Assembly (NCBI RefSeq): GCF_040869045.1 | Contig: NC_090321.1 | Location: 91,990,603 to 92,054,602 of the forward strand | Direction: 5' to 3' | DNA: 64,000 nucleotides | Source of the DNA: Eurosta solidaginis | Lineage: Eukaryota; Arthropoda; Insecta; Diptera; Tephritidae | Shown here: positions 19,062-31,954 of the stretch, piece by piece | Numbering within the stretch: position 1 is the first letter of the stretch | How the letters are laid out: each line of letters begins with the position of its first letter | Program-made: the position numbers and the translations under genes | Notes under the pieces: generated by a model | Database searches by the model: none | What the model was told of the DNA's origin: nothing | Seen by the model: the letters and a program-made list of their open reading frames with translations, nothing else

Positions 19062-19992
19062 CCCTGCAAAAATCGCGAGTACTCCATGCATGCATGTATG
19101 GAGTACTCGCTATGGACCAACCGAGTACTCCCAAATCATACACAATTCATACAAAAAATATGGTCCAATTAACATTGCGATGTCCTAGTACTGGACCATA
19201 TACTCCAGCTCCGCATTAGATCAGAGTAAAACGTCAGTTATGCACCGACGTGTGTCGTACGTACGGAGGTTTGTCGTACGAAACACGTTTGAGCGAACCC
19301 TCAAGCCCGTAGGAATCAATGTGTGCGTCTGCGTATATGTACATAATATATGTGTGTGTATTATTTACAGCAAAGCACTGTTGCCATTGACCAGTTTGCA
19401 GGCATGCTTATGCAAACATCAGATTTTGGAATTACAATTTTCCATGGTGTAAATGACAAAAAGAAATACTGAATAAGAATTTCTAGTTCATTTATTTGTA
19501 ACCTGCAATTTCTTATAATAATTTCGAAATTTTTCAACAAAATTTGAAACGATCATTAGGCCTTTTTGTATATTAACTGCAAACGGTCCAAACATAGCAC
19601 ACAAAATATTTAATAGGCAACTCTGTCATGTGAGAGAGCGATCAGCTGACACGTTCTTACGAAAAAATCAAAATTGATTTGATTTTTACTTTCCGTGATA
19701 AGTACGTACGTACGTTGAACGTCGGTGAGTTTTCGTTTACATTGCACACTCATTAACGTATTCGTGTCAGCTGACACGTTTTTTCTACGTACGTTCGTGG
19801 GTAACTGCCGCTTAATCCATGGAGTACCCACAGTCCAATAAACATCGTGTAGTGATTACAATCGTTAAAAACCAGCAATGATCGGCTTACAATGTGCTCG
19901 TGTAGAAACATGAGTTGGTCCATTGCTGCATTACAGTGGAGTATAATGGTAAGTACTCCAGTGGACCACATGATCCAACGATTTTTTCAGGG
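19062..19992. mobile_element. TIR element rich in palindromes, TA target site
   Basis: Ends CCCTGCAAAAATCG on the left and its near-perfect inverse (CGATTTTTTCAGGG) on the right, both bordered by TA (19060-19061 and 19993-19994). No transposase is encoded. It carries several palindromes: a 13-bp perfect stem GCGAGTACTCCAT/ATGGAGTACTCGC at 19077-19112, CGTACGTACG runs, and GTGTCAGCTGACAC near 19765. These could have arisen from nested hairpin elements. The superfamily is uncertain. Confidence 0.6.
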
Positions 19993-19994
19993 TA

Positions 19995-21706
19995 GCAATA
20001 GGCAAAAAAAATATGATTTTTTCTTAAGTCAACCGAAAAAAAATTTTATCTAGATATAATAAAAATCAATCTTTCCGTGGGGTCATCATTTAGAGAAATG
20101 TTTTTAATGAATTATAACACACTAATTCTTTTGACCGCGTATAAACTATTGTAAAAAAAACAATTTTTTCAAAATCAATACATAACAGGGGTTTCCGTCA
20201 TTTATAAAGCTACAACGCTAAATTTTTTTATGAGAAACTTCGTAAGGTTGACTTCAAATTGTATTTAACTATCTGAAAAAAAAAAGCGCGTGGCCTGCTA
20301 AGGCCGCCCGAATCTCTTGAAAATCTTTGCATCGACTTCAAACATGGTTGAAGGTGTTGTGATTTTATTTATAACATCTTTCCTTTTCAAAATAGGCTGT
20401 TTACCGCGACCACTTTCTATATAAAAGTACAAATTCGAGATGTATAGTATCTACCGCTATTTCACATGTGTTTGGCGATGAATGAAATTACATAAATTGC
20501 TCTTAAAAATATTGTGGCGAATGTTGACATCACTATGGTGTTAGTAAATAATCACAACAACAATGTCAAAGTCCAGGTTGTCACCTCCTCACATTAGCTC
20601 AGCACTAAACGGATGTTCATTGGATACCCAGAGAATACTTGGCTGTAAGCGACCGGAAGTAGTGAGCTGCTTGAACCGCATGCAAAAGAATCGCTCTGGA
20701 CATTCCCTACACACGGCTCCACCTTCTTTGTAAAAATGACTTATATCTCGATCCCTGTGCCATCTAGAAAACCCACATTGATTCCTGTTGGGAGTGCAAA
20801 AACTTTCCCTAACTCCAGGTTAGGGAAGCATTACATCTCCCAATTCCGTCAAACCGCCAGAGGGGATCCCAGGTGCCAACCATGATAAACCGTTTTTTGA
20901 AGCATTTTTATTATCCGTTTTTCCGAGAATCGAACTTAAAGTGATAAGATCGAAGTTAAAAATATTTAAATGCCTTATGCACTAGTTTTTAGCGTTCAAA
21001 TTAAAAGATAATACATATTTTCACTGTCGTTTATACTAATAGGAGTATGAGTTGGTATAGCAGCACAAAAGTAATAACTTTATTGGAAATGTGTAAATAA
21101 ACTCAGCAAAAATGCCATTGCAACATTCAATGGAACAGAAGAAGAGAAAGAGGCACAAACGAGTAGGTATACTTTCACCTTCAGTTCACGCTATGCGTCA
21201 TTATGCGGACAGCTCGTGTACAACAATAACAATAATACGTTCGTTTCTGGACTCTTTCTTTTCGATGTTACTACTTAAAATGTAAAGGAAAAATCTGCAA
21301 GAGGGGAATTCAATGCCAAGCAAGACAAGAGCGAAAATCACTAAACAAAATAAGTAGATGACTAAAAGCTAAAAGGCAGGTCAAATAAGATTTTTGATGA
21401 AATTCGCGCGCTGATGGGTGAGTAGATTGCATGTATTTGCATGAGGAGCGATAAAAAGCGCATCACCAGCACCATCTGACATACAAAAGTAGCCAACTTT
21501 TACTGCAAGCAGAGCATAAGAAGAAAAAGTTATCATTTGTTTGGGCTATGAGTGCTTTCAGACTTTGCAAGTCAAATTATTTTTTAACTCGTTGGTACTT
21601 TAACATTTTTCACAGTTAAAACTGCATTTTAACAAATGAGTATAGGACCCAATATGTTAGCAAGTATTTTTTTTAATATAGGGGGTTCGTTTGTTTTTTA
21701 TATTTA
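19995..21706. other. Intergenic DNA, no gene seen
   Basis: Low-complexity AT-rich sequence followed (20.5-21.7 kb) by less AT-rich unique sequence. TGTGGCGAATGTTGACATCA at 20513 resembles the first bases of the LTRs in this window, but the similarity stops after ~60 bp. Confidence 0.4.
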
Positions 21707-22674
21707 ACAAGTAAGGAAGGCTAAGTTCGGGTGTAACCGAACATTACATACTCAGTTGAGAGCTATGGAGACAAAATAAGGAAAATCTCAATATATAAGA
21801 AAATGAACCTAGGGTAACCCTGGAATGTGGTTGTATGACATGTGTATCAAATGGAAGGTATGAAAGAGTATTTTAAGAGAGAGTATGCCATAGTTCTATA
21901 GATGGACGCCATTTAGGGATATCGCCATAATGGTGGACCAGGGCTGACTCTAGAATTTGTTTGTACGATATGGGTATCAAATGAAAGGTGTTACTGAGCA
22001 TTTTAAGAGGGAGTGGGCCTTAGGTCTATCGGTGGACGCCTTTTCGAGATATCGCCATTAAGGTGGACCAGGGGTGACTCTAGAATATTTTTGTACGATA
22101 TGGGTATCAAATGAAAGGTGTTAATGAGTATTTTCAAAGGGAGTGATCCTTAGGTAAATAGGTGGACGCCGTTTCGAGATATCGCCATAAAGGTGGACCA
22201 GGGGTGACTCTAGAATGTGTTTGTACGATATGGGAATCAAATGGAAGGTGTTACTGAGCATTTTAAGAGGGAGTGGGCATTAGGTCTATAGGTGGACGCC
22301 TTTTCGAGATATCGCCATTAGGGTGGGCCAGGGGTGACTCTAGAATGTATGTACGATATGGGTATCAAACGAAAGTTGTTACTGAGCATTTTAAGAGGGA
22401 GTGGGCATTAGGTCTATAGGTGGACGCGTTTTCGAGATATCGCCATTAGGGTGGGCCAGGGGTGACTCTAGAATGTTTGTATGATATGGGTATCAAACGA
22501 AAGGTGTTACTGAACATTTTAAGAGGGAGTGGGCATTAGGTCTATAGGTGGACGCCTTTTCGAGATATCGCCATTAGGGTGGGCCAGGGGTGACTCTAGA
22601 ATGTTTGTACGATATGGATATCAAAGGAAAGGTGTTACTGAGCATTTTGAGATGGAGTGGGCATTAGGTCTATA

Positions 22675-24858
22675 CTTACTTACTTACTTAATTGGCGCTT
22701 AACCGTCTAAACGGTTATGGCCGTCCAACAAGGCGCGCCAGTCGCTCCTTCGCTCCGCCAACCGGCGCCAATTGGTCACACCAAGGGAGTTTAAATCGTT
22801 TTCCACCTGGTCCTTCCAACGGAGTGGGGGCCGCCCTCTACCTCTGCTTCCATAGGCGGGTTCCGATAGAAACACTTTCTTGGCCGGAGCATCATCTTTC
22901 ATTCGCATAACATGGCCTAGCCAGCGCAGCCGCTGCGTTTTAATTCGCTGGACTATGTTGATGTCTGCGTATAGCTCGTACAGCTCATCATTAAATCTTC
23001 TTCGGTACTCGCCATCGCCAACGCGTAGAGGTCCATAAATCTTTCGAAGAACTTTTCTCTCGAACACTCCCAAAGCCGCTTCATCTGCTGTTGTCATGGT
23101 CCATGCTTCTGCCCCATATAGCAGGACGGGTACGATAAGTGACTTGTAGAGTATGATTTTCGTTCGCCGAGAGAGGACTTTACTTTTCAATTGCCTACCT
23201 AGTCCAAAGTAGCATTTATTGGCAAGATTGATTCTTCGCTGGATTTCAGTGCTGATGTTGTTGCTAATGTTGATGCTGGTTCCCAAATAAACGAAGTCTT
23301 TTACTATTTCGAAATTATGGCTGCCAACAGTAGCGTGGTTGCCAAGGCGCATATGCGCTGACTCTTTGCTCGATGACAGCAGGTACTTCGTTTTGTCCTC
23401 ATTCACCATCAAACCCATCTTTACCGCTTCTTTTTCCAGCTTGGAGTAAGCAGAACTAACAGCGCGGGTGTTTAGGCCGATGATATCAATGTCATCAGCA
23501 TATGCCAGTAATTGCACGCTTTTATAGTATATTGTTCCAGTGCGGTTAAGTTCTGCAGCTAGTATAATTTTCTCCAGCATCAAATTAAAGAAATCGCACG
23601 ATAGGGGGTCACCCTGTCTGAAACCTCGTTTAGTTTCGAACGGCTCGGAGAGGTCCTTCCCAATTCTGACTGAACTGATGGTGTTGCTCAACGTCATTTT
23701 GCACAGCCGTATAAGTTTTGCGGGGAAACCAAATTCAGACATAGCGGCATATAGGCAGCTCCTTTTCGTGCTGTCGAAGGCGGCTTTAAAGTCGACGAAG
23801 AGGTGGTGTGTGTCGATTCTCTTTTCACGGGTTTTTTCCAAGATTTGGCGCATTGTGAAAATCTGGTCGATGGTAGATTTACCAGGTCTGAAGCCGCACT
23901 GATAAGGTCCAATCAGCCGGTTCACGGTGGGCTTCAATCTTTCGCACAATACACTTGAAAGGACCTTATATGCGATATTAAGAAGGCTGATTCCACGATA
24001 GTTGGTGCATTTTGCAGTATCCCCCTTCTTGTGGACTGGGCAAAGAACACTTAGATTCCAACCGTCGGGCATGCTTTCGTCCGCCCATATTTTGCTAAGA
24101 AGCTGCTGCATGCGCCTTACCAACTCCTCGCCGCCGAACTTGAATAGCTCCGCAGGAAATCCATCAGCGCCCACGGCCTTGTTGTTTTTCAATCTGGTTA
24201 TTGCTATTCTAACTTCGTCATAATCGGGCGGGGGGACATATATTCCATCATCATCGATTGCGGGATCGGGTTCTTCATCTCTGCGCGGTGAATTGCTGCC
24301 TCCATTTAGGAGAGCAGAGAAGTGTTCCCTCCATAATCTAAGCACTCTCTGGACATCAGTTACAAGGTCGCCGTTTTCATTCCTACAGGAGTTTGCCCCG
24401 GTCTTAAAACCTTCCGTCTGTCGCCGTATTTTTTGGTAGAATTTTCGGGCGTTATTCCTGGTGGCTAGCAGCTCAAGCTCCTCGCACTCACGCCTTTCTG
24501 CTTCTGCTTTTTTCTTCCTGAAAAGGCGTCTCGCTTCCCTTTTCAACTCACGATAGCGTTCACACACTCCTCTTGTCGCGCTCGCTTTTAACGTAGCCCT
24601 GTAGGCAGCGTCCTTTCTTTCGGTTGCAACGCGGCATTCTTCATCATACCAGTTGTTTTTTCGTGGGCGCCGGTAACCAATTTTTTCCTCGGCGGCAGTA
24701 TGAAGTGCTTTGGAGATATGCTCCCACTGCTCCTGTATTCCTTCAGGATGAGTTGTGCCCTCAGAGAGCAGGTGTGAGAGTCGAGTTGCGAAATCATTGG
24801 CAGTCTGTTGTGATTGAAGCTTTTCGACGTCTAGCTTTCCTTGTGTTTTTTGTTTTTT
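22675..24858 (-). mobile_element. RTE-type non-LTR retrotransposon, 5'-truncated
   Basis: About 2.18 kb on the minus strand. It ends in a (TAAG)n tetranucleotide tail (22675-22690), which directly follows the stop codon after only 8 bp, as in RTE elements that have tiny 3' UTRs and microsatellite tails. The 5' end is cut inside the coding region: no apurinic endonuclease domain is present. It sits in the 130-bp array of HLE copy 2, and the array resumes on both sides. Confidence 0.88.
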
Positions 24859-24888
24859 GGGTATCAAACGAAAGGTGTTACTGAGCAT
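22699..24888 (-). CDS. RTE-type reverse transcriptase, N-terminally truncated but otherwise open
   Basis: 729 codons without a stop. The product would copy element RNA into DNA at the target site. Visible RT signatures are [16 protein letters not shown] (about residues 234-249), [11 protein letters not shown] (motif A, 363-373), [13 protein letters not shown] (422-434) and the catalytic [10 protein letters not shown] (461-470). The C-terminal region with [20 protein letters not shown] and [10 protein letters not shown] is characteristic of RTE-clade proteins. Full-length RTE proteins carry an endonuclease domain before the RT, which is missing here. The first ~10 residues come from the surrounding 130-bp repeat, so the Met start is accidental. 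Lack of nonsense mutations implies a recent insertion, but without endonuclease and promoter it is probably inactive. Confidence 0.9.
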   Translation of the reverse strand: MLSNTFRLIPKKQKTQGKLDVEKLQSQQTANDFATRLSHLLSEGTTHPEGIQEQWEHISKALHTAAEEKIGYRRPRKNNWYDEECRVATERKDAAYRATLKASATRGVCERYRELKREARRLFRKKKAEAERRECEELELLATRNNARKFYQKIRRQTEGFKTGANSCRNENGDLVTDVQRVLRLWREHFSALLNGGSNSPRRDEEPDPAIDDDGIYVPPPDYDEVRIAITRLKNNKAVGADGFPAELFKFGGEELVRRMQQLLSKIWADESMPDGWNLSVLCPVHKKGDTAKCTNYRGISLLNIAYKVLSSVLCERLKPTVNRLIGPYQCGFRPGKSTIDQIFTMRQILEKTREKRIDTHHLFVDFKAAFDSTKRSCLYAAMSEFGFPAKLIRLCKMTLSNTISSVRIGKDLSEPFETKRGFRQGDPLSCDFFNLMLEKIILAAELNRTGTIYYKSVQLLAYADDIDIIGLNTRAVSSAYSKLEKEAVKMGLMVNEDKTKYLLSSSKESAHMRLGNHATVGSHNFEIVKDFVYLGTSINISNNISTEIQRRINLANKCYFGLGRQLKSKVLSRRTKIILYKSLIVPVLLYGAEAWTMTTADEAALGVFERKVLRKIYGPLRVGDGEYRRRFNDELYELYADINIVQRIKTQRLRWLGHVMRMKDDAPAKKVFLSEPAYGSRGRGRPPLRWKDQVENDLNSLGVTNWRRLAERRSDWRALLDGHNRLDG

Positions 24889-27262
24889 TTTAAGAGGGAG
24901 TGGGAATTAGGTCTATAGGTGGGCACCTTTTCGAGATATCGCCATTAGGGTGGGCCAGGGGTGACTCTAGTGTGCGTTTGTACGATATGGATATCAAATT
25001 AAAGGTATTAATGAGGGTTTTAAAAGCGAGTGGCCCTTAGATGTATATGTGAAGGCGTTTTCGCGAAATCGACCAAAATGTGGACCAGGTGATCCAGAAA
25101 ATCATCTGTCGGGTACTGCTAATGTATTTATATATGCAATACCACTAACAACATTCCTGCCAAGATTCCAAGGGCTGTTGATTTCTCCCTGTAGAACTTT
25201 TTCATTTTCTCCTACTTAATATGGTAGGTGTCACACCCATTTTACAAAGTTTTTTCCAAAGTTATATTTTGCGTCAATAAACCAATCCAATTACCATGTT
25301 TCATCCCTTTTTTCGTATTTGGTATAGAATTATGGCATTTTTTTCATTTTTCGTAATTTCGATATCGATAAAGTGGGCGTGGTTATAGTCGGATTTCGGC
25401 CATTTTTTATACCAAGATAAAGTGAGTTCAGATAAGTACGTGGACTAAGTTTAGTGAAGATATATCGGTTTTTGCTCAAGTTATTGTGTTAACGGCCGAG
25501 CGGAAGGACAGACGGTGGACTGTGTATAAAAACTGGGCGTGGCTTCCACCGATTTCGCCCATTTTCACAGAAAACAGTTACCGTCATAGAATCTATGCAC
25601 CCACCAAATTTAAGAAGGATTGGTAAATTTTTGTTCGACTTATGGCATTAAAAGTATTTTAGACAAACTAAATGAAAATGGGCGGAGCCACGCCCATTTC
25701 GAAATTTTCTTTTATTTTTGTATTTTGCTGCATCATATCATTACTGTAGTTGAATTTTGACTTAATTTACTTATATACAGTAAAGATATTAAATTTTTTG
25801 TTAAAATTTGAATTTAAAAAAAAAATTTTTTTTGGGCGTGTACTTCATCCAATTTTGCTAATTTTTATTTAGCACATATATAGTAATAGGAGTAACGTTC
25901 CTGCCAAATTTCATCATCATATCTTCAACGACTGCCAAATTACAGCTTGCAAAACTTTTAAATTACCTTCTTGTAAAAGTGGATGGTACGACGCCCATTG
26001 TCCAAAATCTTACTAATTTTCCATTTTGCGTCATAAGTTCAACCCATCTACCAAGTTTCATCGCTTTATCCGCCTTTGGCAATGAATTATCGCATTTTTT
26101 CGGTTTTTCCAAATTTTCGATATCGAAAAAGTGGGCGTGGTTATAGTCCGATATCGTTCATTTTAAATAGCGATCTGAGATGAGTGCCCAGAAATCTGCA
26201 TACCAAATTTCATCAAGATACCTCAAAATTTACTCAAGTTATCGTGTTAACGGACAGACGGACGGACGGACATAGCTCAATCGAACTTTTTTTCGATACT
26301 GATGATTTTGATATATGGAAGTCTATATCTATCTCGATTCCTTTATACCTGTACAACCAACCGTTATCCAATCAAAGTTAATATACTCTGTGAGCCCTGC
26401 TCAACTGAGTATAAACAAGTAAGGAAGGCTAAGTTCGGGTGTAACCGAACATTACATTCTCAGTTGAGAGCTATGGAGACGAAATAAGGGAAAATCACCA
26501 TGTAGGAAAATGAACCTCGGGTAACCCTGGAACGTGTTTGTATGACATGCGTATCATATGGCAGGTATTAAAGAGTATTTTAAGAAGGAGTGGGCCATAG
26601 TTCTATAGGTGGACGCTATTTCGAGATATCGCCATAAAGGTGGACCAGGGCTGACTCTAGAATTTGTTTGTACGATATGGGTATCAAATGAAAGGTGTTA
26701 ATGAGTATTTTAAAACGGAGTGGGCCTTAGTTCTATAGGTGGACGCCTTTTCGAGATATCGCCATAAAGGTGGAGCAGGGGTGACTTTAGAATTTTTTAC
26801 GATATGGGTATCAAATGAAAGGTGTTAACGAGTATTTTAAAAGGAAGTGGGCCTTAATTCTATAGGTGGACGCCTTTTCGGGATATCGTTATAAAGGTGG
26901 ACCAGGGTTGACTCTATAATGTGTTTGTACAATATGGGTGTCAAATTAAAGGTATTAATAAGAATTTTAAAAGGGAGTGGTGGTAGTTGTATATGTGAAG
27001 GCGTTTTCGAGATATCGACCAAAATGTGGACCCGGGTGACCCAGAACATCATCTGTCGGGTACCGCTAATTTATTTATATATGTAATACCACAGTAACAG
27101 TAATCCTGCAATGATTCCAAGGGCTTTTGATTTCGCCCTGCAGCACTTTTTCATTTTCTTTTACTTAATATGGTAGGTGTCACACCTATTTTACAAAGTT
27201 TTTTTCTAAAGTTATATTTTGCATCAATAAACCAATCCAATTACCTTGTTTCAACCCTTTTT

Positions 27263-30042
27263 ATACTCAGTTGAGCAGAGCTCACAGAGTATATTAAGTT
27301 TGATTGGATAACGGTTGGTTGTACATATATAAAGGAATCGAGATAGATATAGACTTCCATATATCAAAATAATCAGGATCGAAAAAAATTTGATTGAGCC
27401 ATGTCCGTCCGTCCGTCCGTCCGTCCGTTAACACGATAACTTGAGTAAATTTTGAGGTATCTTGATGAAATTTGGTATGTAGGTTCCTGAGCACTCATCT
27501 CAGATCGCTATTTAAAATGAACGATATCGGACTACAACCACGCCCACTTTTTCGATATCGAAAATTTCGAAAAACCGAAAAAGTGCGATAATTCATTACA
27601 AAAGACCGATAAAGCGACGAAACTTGGTAGGTGAGTTGAACTTATGACGCAAAATAGAAAATTAGTAAAATTTTGGACAATGGGCGTGGCACCGCCCACT
27701 TTTAAAAGAAGGTAATTTAAAACTTTTGCAAGCTGTAATTTGGCAGTCGATGAAGATATCATGATGAAATTTGGCAGGAACGTTACTCTTATTACTATAT
27801 GTACGCCTAATAAAAATTAGCAAAATCGGAGAAGGACCACGCCCACTTTTAAAAAATTTTTTTTTAAAAGTAAAATTTCAACAAAAAATTTAATATCTTT
27901 ACAGTATATAAGTAAATTATGTCAAGATTCAACTCCAGTAATGATATGGTGCAACAAAATACAAAAATAAAAGAAAATTTAAAAATGGGCGTGGCTCCGC
28001 CCTTTTTCATTTAATTTGTCTAGGATACTTTTAACGCCATAAGTCGAACAAAAATTAACCAATCCTTTTGAAATTTGGTAGGGGCATAGATTTTATGGCG
28101 TTAACTGTTTTCTGTGAAAATGGGGGAAATCGGTTGATGCCACGCCCAGTTTTTATACACAGTCGTCCGTCTGTCCTTCCGCATGGCCGTTAACACGATA
28201 ACTTGAGCAAAAATCGATATATCTTTACTAAACTCAGTTCACGTACTTATCTGAACTCACTTTATCTTGGTATGAAAAATGAACGAAATCCGACTATGAC
28301 CACGCCCACTTTTTCCATATCGAAAATTACGAAAAATGAAAAAAATGCCATAATTCTATACCAAATACGAAAAAAGGGATGAAATATGGTAAGGTAATTA
28401 GATTGTTTTATTGACGCGAAATATAACTTTAGAAAAAACTTTATAAAATGATTGTGACACTTACCATATTAAGTAGAAGAAAATGAAAAAGTTCTGCAGG
28501 GCGAAATAAAAAACCCTTAAAATCTTGGCAGGTATTACATATAAAAATAAATTAGCGGTATCCAACAGATGATGTTCTGGGTCACCCTGGTCCACATTTT
28601 GGTCGATATCTGGAAAACGCCTTCACATATACAACTACCACCACTCCCTTTTAAAACTCTCATTAATACCTTTAATTTGATACCCATATCGTACAAACTC
28701 ATTCTAGAGTCACCCCTGGTCCACCTTTATGGCGATATTTCGAAAAGGCGAACACCTATAGAACGAAGGCCCAGTCCCTTTTAAAAATACTCATTAACCC
28801 CTTTCATTTGATACCCATATCGTACAAACAAAGTCTAGAGTCACCCCTGGTACAGAAAGGCCCACTCCCTCTTAAAATACTCATTAACTCCTTTCGTTTG
28901 ATACCCATATTGCACAAACGAATTCTAGGGTCACCCCTGGTCCACCTTTATGCCGATATCTCGAAACGGCGTCCACCTATGGAACTAAGGATTACTCCCT
29001 TTTAAAAATACTCATTAACCCCTTTCATTTGATACCCATATCGTACAAACAAAGTCTAGAGTCACCCCTGGTACAGAAAGGCCCACTCCCTCTTAAAATA
29101 CTCATTAACTCCTTTCGTTTGATACCCATATTGCACAAACGAATTCTAGAGTCACCCCTGGTCCACCTTTATGGCGATATCTCGAAAAGGGGTCCACCTA
29201 TAGAACTAAGCCCCACTCCTTTTTAAAAATACTCATTAACACCTTTCATTTGATACCCATATCGTACAAACAAAGTCTAGAGTCACCCCTGGTCCACCTT
29301 TATTGCGATACCTCGAAAATGCGTCCACCTATAGAACTAAGGCCCACTCCCTCTTAAAATACTCATTAACTCCTTTCGTTTGATACCCATATTGCACAAA
29401 CGAATTCTAGAGTCACCCCTGGCCCACCTTTATGGCGATATCTCGAAACGGCGTCCACCTATAGAACTAAGGCCCACTCCCTTTTAAAATACTCATTAAC
29501 ACCTTTCGTTTGATGCCCATATTGTGCAAACAAATTCTAGGGTCACCCCTGGTCCACCTTTATGGCGATATCTCGAAACGGCGTCCACATATGGAACTAA
29601 GGATTACTCCCTTTTAAAATGCTCATTAACACCTTTCATTTGATACCCATATCGTACAAACGCATTCTAGAGTTACCCCTGGTCCATCTTTACGGCGATA
29701 TCTCGAAAAGGCGTCCATCTATAGTACTTAGGTCCACGCCCTTTTAAAATAGTCATTAATACCTTTCATTTTATACCCATATCGTACAAACGCATTCTAC
29801 AGTCAACCCTGATCCACCTTTATGGCTATATCCCTAAATGGCGTCCACCTATAGAACTATGGCCCACTCCCTCATAAAATACTCTTTAATACCTTTCATT
29901 TTATACACATGTCATACAAACACATTCCAGGGTTTCCCTCGGTTCATTTTCCTACATGGTTATTTTCCCTTATGTTGTCACCATAGCTCTCAACTGAGTA
30001 TGTAATGTTCGGTTACACCCGAACTTAACCTTCCTTACTTGT
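27263..30042 (-). mobile_element. Helentron-like element, copy 4 (nested in copy 3)
   Basis: Complete ends: ATACTCAGTTGAG at 27263 and the complement of ACAAGTAAGG at 30042. (GTCC)n tract at 27404-27428; 130-bp array at about 28580-29940, including two shortened 90-bp units lacking the CACCTTTATGGCGATAT segment. No gene: the similar 65- and 71-codon frames in it repeat with the units. Confidence 0.88.
28580..29940 (-). repeat. 130-bp tandem array in copy 4, with 90-bp deletion variants
   Basis: Units recur at ~130 bp with GAGTCACCCCTGGTCC and TCATTTGATACCCATAT. Two units (near 28840-28880 and 29060-29100) lack ~40 bp and read GTACAGAAAGGCCCACTCCC. The same variant occurs in copies 5, 8 and 9, marking common ancestry. 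Confidence 0.85.
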
Positions 30043-30044
30043 TT

Positions 30045-31954
30045 ATACTCAGTTGAGCAGAGCTCACAGAGTATATTAAGTTTGATTGGATAACGGTTGG
30101 TTGTACATATATAAAGGAATCGAGATAGATATAGACTTCCATATATCAAAATAATGAGGATCGAAAAAAAATTTTATTGAGCCATGTCCGTCCGTCCGTC
30201 CGTCCGTTAACACGATAACTTGAGTAAATTTTGAGGTATCTTGATGAAATTTGGTATGTAGTTTCCTGAGGACTCATCTCAGATCGCTATTTAAAATGAA
30301 CGATATCGGACTATAACCACGCCCACTTTTTCGATATCGAAAATTTCGAAAAACCGAAAAAGTGCGATAATTCATTACAAAAGACAGATAAAGCGACGAA
30401 AATTGGTATATGAGTTGAACTTATGACAAAAAAAAACTTGAAAACTAGTAAAATTTTGGACAATAGGCGTGGCACCGCCCACTTTTAAAAGAAGGCAATT
30501 TAAAACTTTTGCAAGCTGTAATTTGGCAGTCGTTGAATATATCATGATGAAATTTTGGCAGGAACGTTACTCTTATTACTATATGTACGCTTAATAAAAA
30601 TTAGCAAAATCGGAGAAGGACTACGCCCACTTTTAAAAAAATTTTTTTTTTAAGTAAAATTTTAACAAAAAATTTAATATCTTTACAGTATATAAGTAAA
30701 TTATGTCAAGATTCAACTCCAGTAATGATATGGTGCAACAAAATACAAAAATAAAAGAAAATTTAAAAATGGGCGTGGCTCCGCCCTTTTTAATTTAATT
30801 TGTCTAGGACACTTTTAACGCCATAAGTCGAACAAAAATTAACCAATCCTTTTGAAATTTGGTAGGGGCATAGATTTTATGGCGTTAACTGTTTTCTGTG
30901 AAAATGGGCGAAATCGGTTGATGCCACGCCCAGTTTTTATACACAGTCGTCCGTCTGTCCTTCCGCTCGGCCGTTAACACAATAACTTGAGCAAAAATCG
31001 ATATATCTTTACTAAACTCAGTTCACGTACTTATCTGAACTCACTTTATATTGGTATGAAAAATGAACGAAATCCGACTATGACCACGCCCACTTTTTCC
31101 ATATCGAAAATTACGAAAAATGAAAAAAATGCCATAATTCTATACCAAATACGAAAAAAGGGATGAAATATGGTAAGGTAATTGGATTGTTTTATTGACG
31201 CGAAATATAACTTTAGAAAAAACTTTATAAAATGATTGTGACACCTACCATATTAAGTAGAAGAAAATGAAAAAGTTCTGCAGGGCGAAATAAAAAACCC
31301 TTAAAATCTTGGCAGGTATTACATATATAAATAAATTAGCGGTATCCAACAGATGATGTTCTGGGTCACCCTGGTCCACATTTTGGTCGATATCTGGAAA
31401 ACGCCTTCACATATACAACTACCACCACTCCCTTTTAAAACTCTCATTAATACCTTTAATTTGATACCCATATCGTACAAACTCATTCTAGAGTCACCCC
31501 TGGTCCACCTTTATGGCGATATTTCGAAAAGGCGAACACCTATAGAACGAAGGCCCACTCCCTTTTAAAAATACTCATTAACACCTTTCATTTGATACCC
31601 ATATCGTACAAACAAAGTCTAGAGTCACCCCTGGTCCAGAAAGGCCCACTCGCTCTTAAAATACTCATTAACACCTTTCATTTGATACCCATATCGTACA
31701 AACGCATTCTAGAGTCAACCCTGATCCACCTTTATGGCTATATCCCTAAATGGCGTCCACCTATAGAACTAGGGCCCACTCCCTCATAAAATACTCTTTA
31801 ATACCTTTCATTTTATACACATGTCATACAAACACATTCCAGGGTTTCCCTCGGTTCATTTTTCTACATGGTTATTTTCCCTTATGTTGTCACCATAGCT
31901 CTCAACTGAGTATGTAATGTTCGGTTACACCCGAACTTAACCTTCCTTACTTGT
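30045..31954 (-). mobile_element. Helentron-like element, copy 5 (tandem with copy 4, nested in copy 3)
   Basis: Begins two bases (TT) after copy 4 in the same orientation. Ends ATACTCAG (30045) and the complement of ACAAGTAAGG (31954). It has the same 3' part as copy 4 but a much shorter 130-bp array (about 31360-31860). Confidence 0.88.

Larger units (their letters stand above)
21707..26412 (+). mobile_element. Helentron-like element, copy 2, interrupted by an RTE retrotransposon
   Basis: Complete ends: ACAAGTAAGGAAGG at 21707 and CTCAACTGAGTAT at 26412. Its 130-bp array (about 21800-22674 and 24859-25060) is split by an RTE element (22675-24858). Its 3' part carries the usual GGGCGTGG boxes and a (GGAC)n tract near 26260. 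It is followed after exactly two bases (AA) by copy 3 in the same orientation. Confidence 0.82.

Noticed and set aside
20513..20575. Start of another LTR (TGTGGCGAATGTTGACATCA)
   Set aside because: Similarity to the LTR start lasts about 60 bp and no 3' LTR end or target duplication could be located.
22610..24920. A ~60-bp target duplication around the RTE element
   Set aside because: The flanking similarity is equally explained by insertion into a 130-bp tandem array, and the two flanks differ at several positions.
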